Assembly (NCBI GenBank): GCA_945897655.1
Contig: CAMDHB010000067.1
Location: 1 to 11,801 of the forward strand
From: Pseudorhodobacter antarcticus
GTDB taxonomy: Bacteria > Pseudomonadota > Alphaproteobacteria > Rhodobacterales > Rhodobacteraceae
Direction of reading: 5' to 3'
DNA: 11,801 nt
Below are positions 1 to 7,013 of this stretch, in pieces; the stretch's first letter is position 1; every line of letters starts with the position of its first letter. Both the position numbers and the translations under genes were made by a program. Below the pieces are notes generated by a model. The model was not told where the DNA came from and made no database searches. It saw only the letters and a list, made by a program, of their open reading frames with translations.

Positions 1-2
1 AT

Positions 3-722
3 GTGCTTGTGGCGATTCGGGGGTGGGGTTTGGGTGGTCGGAATGGGTGTTGGAGTTATGGGTGGGTGGTGGGGTGGAACCCCACCCTACAGTTGCTGCT
101 GATTTTGGGCCTTCTATTGCTTCCATCTCAGGTTTTAGCGGAGCCTTCAACTCCCGTATTTCAAACAATCATCGATCCGAGTTTGGCGAGCAGCTTTACT
201 TGCCGTGGGAGAGCTGGAAGGACTGTGGCTACAGGAGTGGGATTTGTGATCCAGATGGTCTCACTTGAGTCCGACTCAACACAACCCGAATTCTCTGTAG
301 TTGATCAGAGTGGTTGCTCCCTTTCATTTTACGGAAAAGAGGCGTCAGTCGGCACCGGTCCTGACGTTCTCGAATTCGGAGTTCCACCAGAGGAGCGACC
401 CAAGTTACGCCGGATAGCTTACGGCTTTGCATCTCAGTTGCTTGCAGATACGCTAGAAGTGGCAAGAGACAGTTGCAAGGATCGAGACTCTGTTGAAATT
501 GTGCCCGGCTATAATGCTTCCAAGTATGCACTTTGCGTGGAGCGCAAAATTCGAGGCGCAATGAAGCGCGTTGGAATCGCATACATTTTTCCAGGTGGAG
601 ATAGTGCCAGGCAAATTCAAGTCTGGGTTGATCGTGGGAAGATACTGGGTGTTGCCGCTTATGCGAAAACGGCTACAGGGAGCGACGCAGTGCTAGAACT
701 TAAAATCGGAGAACGGAAATGA
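3..722 (+). CDS. hypothetical exported protein, foreign-looking; start uncertain
   Basis: I do not recognise this protein. Read from the GTG at 3 it has 239 residues. Residues about 29-46 form a leucine-rich hydrophobic stretch ending PSQVLA before EPST, which looks like a Sec signal peptide cut after A46. The mature part would carry four cysteines (67, 105, 158, 178), possibly two disulfides in the periplasm. The end (VWVDRGKILGVAAYA, then LELKIGERK) suggests beta strands. The true start is unclear: the first 28 codons lie in G-rich, repeat-like DNA, GTG codons at 66 and 69 are alternatives, and the frame is open to the window edge. No good ribosome-binding site was seen for any of them. Base composition is much less GC-rich than in the neighbours, with many A/T third positions, which suggests horizontal acquisition. 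That the region is coding is supported by the long open frame and signal-peptide-like segment; the function is unknown. Confidence 0.6.
   Translation: MLVAIRGWGLGGRNGCWSYGWVVGWNPTLQLLLILGLLLLPSQVLAEPSTPVFQTIIDPSLASSFTCRGRAGRTVATGVGFVIQMVSLESDSTQPEFSVVDQSGCSLSFYGKEASVGTGPDVLEFGVPPEERPKLRRIAYGFASQLLADTLEVARDSCKDRDSVEIVPGYNASKYALCVERKIRGAMKRVGIAYIFPGGDSARQIQVWVDRGKILGVAAYAKTATGSDAVLELKIGERK
68..90. repeat. G/C-rich palindrome ending in CCACCCTAC
   Basis: GGTGGGGT at 68-75 pairs with ACCCCACC at 79-86, an 8-bp stem around a 3-base loop. It is followed by TAC, so the right arm reads CACCCTAC (83-90). The same octamer occurs in the hairpin group downstream of the adjacent ORF (813-820). Palindromes built on GTAGGGTG/CACCCTAC are, as I recall, dispersed repeats in Rhodobacterales genomes; whether this is one needs a genome search. 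It lies inside the nominal 5' end of the ORF at 3-722, so either the start is downstream or the repeat has been translated into the N-terminus. Confidence 0.5.
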
Positions 723-790
723 CTGGTGGGGTGGTGGGACTGGTTGCGAGCCGGGTGTGCTTCAGCGCATCTCTCTTTTGAAGCCTCCAC

Positions 791-821
791 CGTAGGGTGC
801 GCAATGAACGCGCACCCTACG
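791..821. repeat. 12-bp perfect inverted repeat, first hairpin of a three-arm group
   Basis: CGTAGGGTGCGC (791-802) is the exact reverse complement of GCGCACCCTACG (810-821), with a 7-base loop. The element fills the space between the hypothetical ORF at 3-722 and the end of gabT. Its right arm is shared with a second hairpin (810-836), so the two cannot form together. It shares CACCCTAC with the palindrome at 68-90 and looks like a dispersed intergenic repeat. Confidence 0.8.
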
Positions 822-840
822 CGGGGTAGGGTGCGCTTTT
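810..840 (+). terminator. intrinsic terminator, hairpin plus TTTT
   Basis: GCGCACCCTAC (810-820) pairs perfectly with GTAGGGTGCGC (826-836), an 11-bp stem with a GCGGG loop, followed at once by TTTT (837-840). This is a good Rho-independent terminator for rightward transcription from the ORF at 3-722. Read leftward, the same hairpin begins 14 bases after the gabT stop codon and could also end gabT transcription, although there it is followed by a T-poor sequence. It competes for its left arm with the hairpin at 791-821. Confidence 0.7.
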
Positions 841-850
841 GACGCACAGC

Positions 851-2128
851 TTAGGCGGCGCGGGCGGCTTTAACCGACTCTTCCAGAATCCCCATCGCTT
901 CCTTGAAATGGGCATCCGGGATGGTGATCGGGGCGAGGAACCGTACCACGTTGCCGTAGACGCCGCAGGTCAGCAAGATCAGGCCGCGTTTTTGGGCCTC
1001 GACCCGCACGCGGGTGGTGAAGGCTGCGTCGGGTTCGTGGTTGGAGGGGTTGGCGAATTCGACGGCGACCATGAAGCCGGGGCCGCGGATGTCGACGATC
1101 TCGGGCGTGGTGGCGCGGATCATTTCGAGGTGTTGTTTCAGGCGGGAGCCAAGTTCGTTGGCGCGGGAGCAGAGCTGCTCTTCCTCGATCACGTCAAGGA
1201 CGGCATTGGCGGCGGCTATCCCCAAGGGGTTGCCGCCGTAGGTACCGCCGAGGCCGCCGGGGTGGGCGGCGTCCATGAGGCTCGCCTTGCCGGTCAGGGC
1301 GGCGAGGGGCAGGCCGCCGGCGAGGCCCTTGGCCATGGTGGTGATGTCGGCGGCGACGCCGTAGCCTTCCATCGCGAACATGTTGCCGGTGCGGGCGAAG
1401 CCGGTTTGGACCTCATCCGCGATCATGACGATGCCGTGGTCGTCGCACAGCTTGCGGATGGCGCGGACGAGGTCGGCGGGGGCGGGGTAGAAGCCGCCTT
1501 CGCCCTGGACGGGTTCAAAGATGATGGCGGCGACGCGGGAGGGGTCGAGGTCGGCTTTGAAGAGCTTGGTGATGCCGGCCATCGCGTCGGCGGTGGTGAT
1601 GTTGTGTACTTCCTGAGGGAAGGGGACGTGGAAGACGTCGGGCATCATGGCGCCGAAGCCCTTTTTGTATGGTTCGACCTTGCCGGTCAGGGACATGCCG
1701 AGGAAGGTGCGGCCGTGGAAGGCGCCGCCAAAGGCGATGACGGCGTTGCGGCCAGTGGCGATGCGGGCGATCTTGATGGAGTTTTCGATGGCCTCGGCCC
1801 CGGTGGTGACGAAGACGGTTTTCTTGGGCCAGTCACCGGGGACCAGAGAGTTCAGGCGTTCGGCCAGGCGTACGTAGTTTTCATACGGCAGCACCTGGTG
1901 GCAGGTGTGGGTGAAGCGCGACATCTGTTCGGTCACGGCGGCCATCACCTTGGGGTGGCAGTGGCCGGTGTTCACAACGGCGATGCCGGCGGCGAAGTCG
2001 ATATAACGGTTGCCTTCGATGTCCCACACCTCGGAATTCAGGGCGCGGTCGACATAGATCTGGGTTTGCACGCCAATCCCGGTGGAGATGGCATCGGTGC
2101 GGCGGCGGGCGATATCGGCGTTGTTCAT
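851..2128 (-). CDS. gabT: 4-aminobutyrate aminotransferase (GABA transaminase)
   Basis: A class-III, fold-type I PLP aminotransferase that moves the amino group of GABA to 2-oxoglutarate, giving succinate semialdehyde and glutamate in the cytoplasm. From the chosen start it has 425 residues, against 426 in E. coli GabT as I recall. Visible motifs: GAEAIENSIKIA with the phosphate-binding GA pair at about 110-111; GAFHGRT at about 136; EPVQGEGG near 206-212; the cofactor aspartate in DEVQTG (D238); and the Schiff-base lysine in TMAKGLAGG (K267). I chose the ATG at 2128 because AAGGAG lies 7 bases upstream of it; the ATG at 2161 has no comparable site and would add 11 residues. The usual partner gabD (succinate semialdehyde dehydrogenase) is not in the window. 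It is transcribed away from dprA. A related omega-amino acid aminotransferase cannot be excluded, but the fit to GabT is very good. Confidence 0.93.
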   Translation of the reverse strand: MNNADIARRRTDAISTGIGVQTQIYVDRALNSEVWDIEGNRYIDFAAGIAVVNTGHCHPKVMAAVTEQMSRFTHTCHQVLPYENYVRLAERLNSLVPGDWPKKTVFVTTGAEAIENSIKIARIATGRNAVIAFGGAFHGRTFLGMSLTGKVEPYKKGFGAMMPDVFHVPFPQEVHNITTADAMAGITKLFKADLDPSRVAAIIFEPVQGEGGFYPAPADLVRAIRKLCDDHGIVMIADEVQTGFARTGNMFAMEGYGVAADITTMAKGLAGGLPLAALTGKASLMDAAHPGGLGGTYGGNPLGIAAANAVLDVIEEEQLCSRANELGSRLKQHLEMIRATTPEIVDIRGPGFMVAVEFANPSNHEPDAAFTTRVRVEAQKRGLILLTCGVYGNVVRFLAPITIPDAHFKEAMGILEESVKAARAA

Positions 2129-2151
2129 CTGGGGCTCCTTACGGTTGGCAT

Positions 2152-2180
2152 ATTTGATCAAACTTTGGGGCCGGCTTCAA
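2152..2180 (-). promoter_or_regulatory. candidate gabT promoter
   Basis: On the minus strand TTGAAG (2180-2175) is followed after exactly 17 bases by TCAAAT (2157-2152). Each hexamer matches the sigma-70 consensus at four of six positions. Transcription would start near 2145, leaving a leader of about 17 bases that holds the AAGGAG site of gabT. Found by eye only. Confidence 0.45.
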
Positions 2181-2265
2181 TGGTGATCTGCGGTTGGGCG
2201 GATTTCCGGGGGTGATTCATCTAGCGTTAATCATTCTGCGGGAAGGGTGGCGGCAGGAGATCAGC

Positions 2266-3402
2266 ATGGCAGTTGCATCACGACAGACGACGCCCGGTTA
2301 TGCGGCACCCCAGGACGATGACCCGGCGGATTGGTTGCGGCTGATCCGGTCGCGGCGGATCGGGCCTGCGACGTTCCACAAGCTGATGGCCGAGCATGGG
2401 TCGGCGGCGGAGGCGTTGCGGGCGCTGCCTGAGATTGCCAAGGCGGCTGGGGTTGAGAATTACGAACTGTGCCCGATGGGCGTGGTGGTGGCCGAGATGA
2501 AGGCGGCGCGGGCGGCGGGGGCGGTGATGTTGCGCTGGGGGGTTGGGGCGTATCCTGCGCTGTTGAGGGAAATCGCGGATGCGCCGCCGGTTTTGTGGGC
2601 GCAAGGCGATGTGGGGCTGCTGGCGCGGCCAATGATTGCGCTGGTGGGGGCGCGGTCGGCGTCGTCGCTGGGGTTGCGGATGGCGCGGCGGGTGGGGGAG
2701 ACTTTGGGCGCGGCGGGTCTGGTCGTGGTGTCAGGGCTGGCGCGGGGCGTGGATGCGGAGGCGCATCAGGCGGCGTTGGGCACGGGCACGGTTGCGGTGC
2801 AGGCTGGGGGGGTGGATCACATCTATCCGGCCGAGAATGCGGGGCTTGCGGCGGAGATTCTGGCGCGGGGTTGCCGGGTGTCCGAGCAGCCGATGGGGTT
2901 GGAGCCGCAGACAAGGCATTTCCCGATGCGGAACCGAATCATATCCGGTCTGGCGCGGGCGGTGGTGGTTGTGGAGGCTGCGGCGAAATCGGGGTCGCTG
3001 ATCACGGCGGAGGCGGCGCTGGAGCAGGGCCGCGAGGTGTTTGCGGTGCCGGGCCATCCGTTTGATGCGCGCGCGGCGGGGTGCAACCGGCTGATCCGGG
3101 ACGGGGCGGTGTTGGTGCGGTCTGCGCAGGATATTCTGGATGCCTTGCAGATCGAGGTTCAGGGGACGCGGGTGGTGCCGCTGGATGTGCCGGTGCCCAC
3201 GCCTGCGGCGCGGCCGTTGCGGGAGGTGACGGCGCTGCACAACATGATCCTGGCCAGGCTGGGGCCAAGTCCGGTGGCGGAAGATCAGTTGATTCGCGAT
3301 CTGGATGTTCCGGCAGCCACGGTCCTGCCTGAACTGGTGACGCTGGAGTTGGACGGGCTGATCCAGCGGCAGTCGGGGGGGCTGTTGTCGCGGATGTCCT
3401 GA
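2266..3402 (+). CDS. dprA: DNA-processing protein DprA (Smf)
   Basis: DprA binds incoming single-stranded DNA and loads RecA during natural transformation; it is also widespread in bacteria not known to be competent. From the ATG at 2266 it has 378 residues. AGGAG lies 6 bases upstream, while the in-frame ATG at 2194 has no comparable site. Domains: an N-terminal SAM/HhH-like helical segment (about 22-62, with SRRIGPATFHKLM); the Rossmann-like DprA core (about 90-300) with its signatures VGAR (127-130), VSGLARGVDAEAH (155-167), FPMRNRIISGL (219-229), EAAAKSGSLITA (237-248) and GCNRLIRDG; and a C-terminal winged-helix domain (about 319-377). All expected motifs are intact. It precedes topA in the same direction, an arrangement common in bacteria, but a 176-bp gap with its own promoter candidate lies between them. 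It is divergent from gabT across 137 bp. Confidence 0.95.
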   Translation: MAVASRQTTPGYAAPQDDDPADWLRLIRSRRIGPATFHKLMAEHGSAAEALRALPEIAKAAGVENYELCPMGVVVAEMKAARAAGAVMLRWGVGAYPALLREIADAPPVLWAQGDVGLLARPMIALVGARSASSLGLRMARRVGETLGAAGLVVVSGLARGVDAEAHQAALGTGTVAVQAGGVDHIYPAENAGLAAEILARGCRVSEQPMGLEPQTRHFPMRNRIISGLARAVVVVEAAAKSGSLITAEAALEQGREVFAVPGHPFDARAAGCNRLIRDGAVLVRSAQDILDALQIEVQGTRVVPLDVPVPTPAARPLREVTALHNMILARLGPSPVAEDQLIRDLDVPAATVLPELVTLELDGLIQRQSGGLLSRMS

Positions 3403-3420
3403 CCGGGGTAACCTTGCGGA

Positions 3421-3435
3421 GCGGCTTTCAGCCGC
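3421..3435 (+). terminator. weak hairpin after dprA
   Basis: GCGGCT and AGCCGC form a 6-bp stem with a TTC loop, starting 19 bases after the dprA stop codon. No T-run follows (next bases GTGGTTCC), so it could at most slow or partly end transcription. Reported as a possible attenuator between dprA and topA. Confidence 0.25.
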
Positions 3436-3501
3436 GTGGTTCCTGTCTCACCTCTGGCCGTTGGCCATAGGCTCGGGCTTGGGTGCGCAAATCCGCCCGG
3501 T

Positions 3502-3530
3502 TGACATTCCCGAGCGATGCATCACATCTT
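3502..3530 (+). promoter_or_regulatory. candidate topA promoter
   Basis: A perfect -35 consensus TTGACA lies at 3502-3507, about 70 bases before topA. No strong -10 follows: at 15-18 bases spacing the best hexamers match only about half the consensus (for example TCACAT at 3523-3528). Weak -10 elements are common in GC-rich alphaproteobacteria, so a topA promoter separate from dprA is plausible but unproven. Confidence 0.35.
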
Positions 3531-3578
3531 GCCGCGCCATCCAAGGGCGGGTCTTGAGGCCGGTGAAAAGGGATATTC

Positions 3579-6248
3579 ATGCCAGTTGTCGTCGTTGAAT
3601 CTCCGGCCAAGGCCAAGACAATCAACAAATATCTGGGGCCTGGCTATACGGTGCTGGCGTCTTATGGCCATGTTCGGGACCTGCCGCCCAAGGATGGCTC
3701 GGTCGACCCGGATGACGGGTTCGCGATGACCTGGGAGGTTGCGGCGGACAGTCGCAAACATATCAAGGCGATCACCGAGGCGCTGAAAACCGATGATGAG
3801 CTGATTCTGGCGACTGACCCTGACCGCGAGGGCGAGGCGATTTCCTGGCATTTGCAGGAGGCTTTGGCGGGGTCGCTGAAGAAGGGCAAGAAGGTCAGCC
3901 GTGTCACCTTCAACGCGATCACCAAGGCGGCCGTGACCGAGGCGATGAAGAACCCGCGTCAGGTGGATGTGCCGCTGGTTGAGGCATATCTGGCCCGCCG
4001 GGCACTGGATTATCTGGTGGGGTTCACCCTGTCGCCGGTTCTGTGGCGCAAGCTGCCGGGGGCCAAGTCGGCCGGGCGGGTGCAGTCGGTGTGCCTGAGG
4101 CTGATCGTCGAGCGCGAGATGGAGATCGAGGCGTTCGGCGCGCGGGAGTTCTGGACGGTGACGACCACGCTAGAGACGCCAAGGGGGCAGCAGTTCGAGG
4201 CGCGGCTGGTTCTGTTGGGCGGGAAAAAGCTGGACAAGTTCGATATTCCGACGGCGGCTGTGGCGGAATTGGCGGTGGCGGCGGTGAACAGCCGCAGCTT
4301 CAAGGTGCAGGCGGTGGAATCGAAGCCTGCGGCGCGCAATCCGTCTGCGCCGTTCATGACCTCGACCTTGCAGCAGGAGGCGAGCCGCAAGTTTGGCATG
4401 GGGGCCAAGGTTTGCATGTCGGCGGCGCAGCGGCTGTATGAGGCAGGGCATATCACCTATATGCGGACCGACGGCATCGACATGGCGCCCGAGGCGGTGA
4501 TGGCGGCGCGTGCCGAGATTACCCGCCAGTTTGGCGCGGCCTATGTGCCGGATGCGCCGCGGATGTACAAAAACAAGGCCAAGAACGCTCAGGAGGCGCA
4601 TGAGTGCATTCGCCCGACCGAGATGTCGGCGACGCCGGAGTCGTTGAAGCTGGCCGAGGCGGATCAGCGGAAGTTGTATGACCTGATCTGGAAGCGGACG
4701 ATTGCGAGCCAGATGGCGGCGGCGCGGTTGGAGCGGACGGTGGTGGATGTGGTGAGCCCGGATGGGCAGGTGGGCCTCAGGGCCAATGGTCAGGTCGTGT
4801 TGTTCGACGGGTTCTTGAAGGTGTACGAGGAGGGGCGCGACGACGAGGATGGCGATGACGCCCGGCTGCCGCAGATCATGCAGGGCGAGGGTGTGGAAAA
4901 GCGCCGGGTTCACCCTGAGCAGCATTTCACCCAGCCGCCGCCGCGCTATTCCGAAGCCACGCTGGTCAAGCGGATGGAGGAGTTGGGGATTGGGCGGCCT
5001 TCGACCTATGCGTCCGTCATCACCACGATTCAGGACCGCGAATATGTGCGGAAAGAAAAGAACCGGCTGATCCCCGAGGACAAGGGGCGGTTGGTGACGG
5101 CGTTTCTGACCAACTTTTTCCGCCGCTATGTGGAGTATGATTTCACGGCTGATCTGGAGACGGAGCTGGATGATGTCTCCGCCGGGGAGCGCGATTACAA
5201 AGAGGTTCTGACGCGGTTCTGGCGCGACTTCTCGGCTGCCGTGGCGGAGACGGCGGACCTGCGGATTTCCGAGGTGCTGGACAAGATTGACGAGTTTCTG
5301 GCGCCGCATCTCTATCCGGTGCGGGCTGACGGGTCGGACCCGAGGATTTGCCCGACTTGTGGGACGGGGAAGCTGCATCTGAAAACGGCGCGGTCGGGCG
5401 GGGCGTTCATTGGGTGTGGAAACTATCCTGAGTGCCGCTTTACCCGGGCGATTTCGGGTGGGGATGAGGGCGGCTCGGCGGATGGGCGGATCCTGGGGCT
5501 GGATCAGGGGGTTGAGATCAGCCTGAGGACGGGGCGGTTTGGCCCCTATGTTCAGCGGGGGGAGGCGTCGGAGGAGGCGCCGAAGCCGCCGCGTGCGTCG
5601 TTGCCAAAGGGGTGGGCGGCGGATGCCTTGACGCTGGAGCGGGCGTTGGAGTTGCTGTCCTTGCCGCGCATCGTGGGGATGCATCCTGAGGACGGCGTGG
5701 TGATTGAGGCGGCGATTGGGCGGTTCGGGCCCTATGTCAAGCACGGCGCGGTCTACGCGAACATTCCGGATGTGGAGGAGGTCTTCACCATCGGGATGAA
5801 CCGAGCGGTCGAGGTTCTTGCGCAGAAGGCGGCGGGGCGGCGGGGCGGGACGGCGGCGGCAGAGCCTTTGCGGGATCTGGGGGTCCATCCGGATGGCGGG
5901 CCGGTCTTGGTGATGCCGGGCAAGTATGGGCCCTATGTGAAGTGGGGCAAGGTCAACGCGACCCTGCCCAAGGAGTTGGCCCCCGAGACGGTGACGATGG
6001 AGGAGGCTGTCGCTTTGGTGGCCGAGAAGGCGGGCAAGTCGCCCAAGAAGGCTGTGCGCAAGCCTGCGGCGGAGAAGAAGGCGGCCCCGGTCAAGAAGGC
6101 GGCCCCGTTCAAGAAGGAGGCCCCGGTGAAGAAGGTGGCGGCAGTGAAGGCTGCGCCTGCCAAGAAGGCCCCGGCAAAAAAGGCGGCGGTGAAGAAGCCG
6201 GTGGTCAAGAAAGCTGCGGCCAAGAAGACGGATGATGTGGTGGAGTGA
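3579..6248 (+). CDS. topA: DNA topoisomerase I (type IA)
   Basis: TopA relaxes negatively supercoiled DNA by cutting one strand through a 5'-phosphotyrosine. The 889 residues begin at an ATG with AAGGGA 5 bases upstream. The TOPRIM domain has E7 in VVESPAKAKTI and the metal-binding DPDREGE (D80, D82, E84). The catalytic tyrosine is Y294 in HITYMRTDG, with R296 two residues on. QSAGRVQSV-type and GIGRPSTYA motifs follow at about 163-171 and 470-478. One four-cysteine zinc finger is present (C591, C594, C613, C619), followed by three Topo_C repeats, each with a G-(K/R)-(F/Y)-GPYV core (652, 714 and 781). The last 70 or so residues form a Lys/Ala/Pro-rich basic tail made of KKAAP-like repeats, presumably unstructured and DNA-binding. 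Such tails are known in alphaproteobacterial and actinobacterial TopA. The gene is complete, with no missing catalytic residue. Confidence 0.97.
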   Translation: MPVVVVESPAKAKTINKYLGPGYTVLASYGHVRDLPPKDGSVDPDDGFAMTWEVAADSRKHIKAITEALKTDDELILATDPDREGEAISWHLQEALAGSLKKGKKVSRVTFNAITKAAVTEAMKNPRQVDVPLVEAYLARRALDYLVGFTLSPVLWRKLPGAKSAGRVQSVCLRLIVEREMEIEAFGAREFWTVTTTLETPRGQQFEARLVLLGGKKLDKFDIPTAAVAELAVAAVNSRSFKVQAVESKPAARNPSAPFMTSTLQQEASRKFGMGAKVCMSAAQRLYEAGHITYMRTDGIDMAPEAVMAARAEITRQFGAAYVPDAPRMYKNKAKNAQEAHECIRPTEMSATPESLKLAEADQRKLYDLIWKRTIASQMAAARLERTVVDVVSPDGQVGLRANGQVVLFDGFLKVYEEGRDDEDGDDARLPQIMQGEGVEKRRVHPEQHFTQPPPRYSEATLVKRMEELGIGRPSTYASVITTIQDREYVRKEKNRLIPEDKGRLVTAFLTNFFRRYVEYDFTADLETELDDVSAGERDYKEVLTRFWRDFSAAVAETADLRISEVLDKIDEFLAPHLYPVRADGSDPRICPTCGTGKLHLKTARSGGAFIGCGNYPECRFTRAISGGDEGGSADGRILGLDQGVEISLRTGRFGPYVQRGEASEEAPKPPRASLPKGWAADALTLERALELLSLPRIVGMHPEDGVVIEAAIGRFGPYVKHGAVYANIPDVEEVFTIGMNRAVEVLAQKAAGRRGGTAAAEPLRDLGVHPDGGPVLVMPGKYGPYVKWGKVNATLPKELAPETVTMEEAVALVAEKAGKSPKKAVRKPAAEKKAAPVKKAAPFKKEAPVKKVAAVKAAPAKKAPAKKAAVKKPVVKKAAAKKTDDVVE

Positions 6249-6366
6249 GGGTGTTCCACGCGTGAAAGGTTGAAGAAACTCTTTTAAAGCAAGGGTTTGA
6301 CGCCGAGCATTAACCGGGTGGAAATGTTTGTCCGTGCTGGGGCAGGGCCGACTGCCTGGATTATTG

Positions 6367-6400
6367 TTGATTGACGAGTCAATAACCTGCGCGTTAGCGT
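6367..6400 (+). promoter_or_regulatory. BetI operator overlapping the betI promoter
   Basis: ATTGACGAGTCAAT (6370-6383) is a perfect 14-base palindrome, extended outward as TTGATTGACGAGTCAATAA (6367-6385). Its half-sites (TTGATTG ... TCAATAA) resemble the BetI box reported upstream of bet genes in Proteobacteria, as I recall it. The palindrome contains TTGACG (6372-6377), five of six for a -35 element, followed after 17 bases by a weak -10, TAGCGT (6395-6400). A repressor bound here would cover the -35. It lies 46 bases before the betI start, which fits autoregulation of the whole locus. Confidence 0.65.
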
Positions 6401-6428
6401 CTGCCCGCACACATGCGACGGGGGCGCG

Positions 6429-7013
6429 ATGCCGAAGCTGGGGATGGAGCCTATTCGAAAGGCGGCACTGGTCAAAGCCACGATCACCGAGATCGGGCGG
6501 GCAGGGTCTTTGGATGTGACCGTTAGCCAGATTGCCAAACGGGCGGGCATGTCCAGCGCGCTGGCGCATCATTATTTCGGGTCAAAAGAGGATATGTTTC
6601 TGGCGGCGATGCGCCATATCCTGACGCTGTACGGGGCCGAGGTGCGGGGGGCGCTCGCGCTGGCCGAAGGGCCGCAGGGACGGGTCAAGGCGGTTCTGGC
6701 GGCGTCCTTCAGCCCCGCCAATTTCCGGCGCGAGGCGGTGGGGGCCTGGCTGAATTTCTGGGTGTTGGCGCAGACTGTGCCGCAGGCGCGGCGGTTGTTG
6801 GCCATCTATCAGCAGCGGCTGCGGTCAAACCTGCTCTCGGGGTTGCGGCCCTTGGCGGGCTCAAAGGCCGAGGCGTTGGCGGAATGCTTGGCAGCGCTGA
6901 TTGACGGGCTGTACCTGCGCGAGGGGTTGAAATCGGGCGCGCCGGATGGGGCGGCGGCGGTGGCAACGGCGATGGAGTATGTGAATTGTCAGATAAGGGG
7001 GAAGCAGCAATGA
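6429..7013 (+). CDS. betI: HTH-type transcriptional repressor BetI
   Basis: A TetR-family repressor of choline-to-betaine genes, released from DNA when choline is present. It has 194 residues, close to the usual BetI length. The N-terminus (MPKLGMEPIRKAAL) is the BetI signature seen in E. coli BetI (MPKLGMQSIRRRQL), which also fixes the start. The helix-turn-helix spans about 30-52 (VTVSQIAKRAGMSSALAHHYF). The ligand-binding half keeps BetI-like stretches: AWLNFWVLAQ (106-115), RLRSNLLSGLR (130-140) and LAALIDGLYLREGL (154-167). It starts 180 bp after topA, follows a palindromic operator, and its stop codon overlaps the next start (ATGA), so the downstream genes are probably translated with it. 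It should repress its own transcript, including the PLP enzyme gene and betA. Confidence 0.93.
   Translation: MPKLGMEPIRKAALVKATITEIGRAGSLDVTVSQIAKRAGMSSALAHHYFGSKEDMFLAAMRHILTLYGAEVRGALALAEGPQGRVKAVLAASFSPANFRREAVGAWLNFWVLAQTVPQARRLLAIYQQRLRSNLLSGLRPLAGSKAEALAECLAALIDGLYLREGLKSGAPDGAAAVATAMEYVNCQIRGKQQ

Noticed and set aside
839..2215. A 458-codon open frame on the plus strand opposite gabT.
   Set aside because: The product is a Gly/Asp/Val/Ala-rich low-complexity sequence with no motif; it mirrors the codon bias of gabT.
2213..2233. TGATT ... AATCA inverted pair between gabT and dprA as an operator.
   Set aside because: Five-base arms separated by 11 bases are expected by chance, and no adjacent regulator gene supports it.
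6341..6356. GGCAG/CTGCC hairpin between topA and betI as a topA terminator.
   Set aside because: Only 5 bp of stem, about 90 bases after the topA stop, with no T-run behind it.
4170..6572. An 800-codon open frame on the minus strand opposite topA and the start of betI.
   Set aside because: It is the expected shadow of a G/C-rich third-position coding strand. Its product is rich in Arg, His, Leu and Pro with no recognisable domain, while topA has every family motif.
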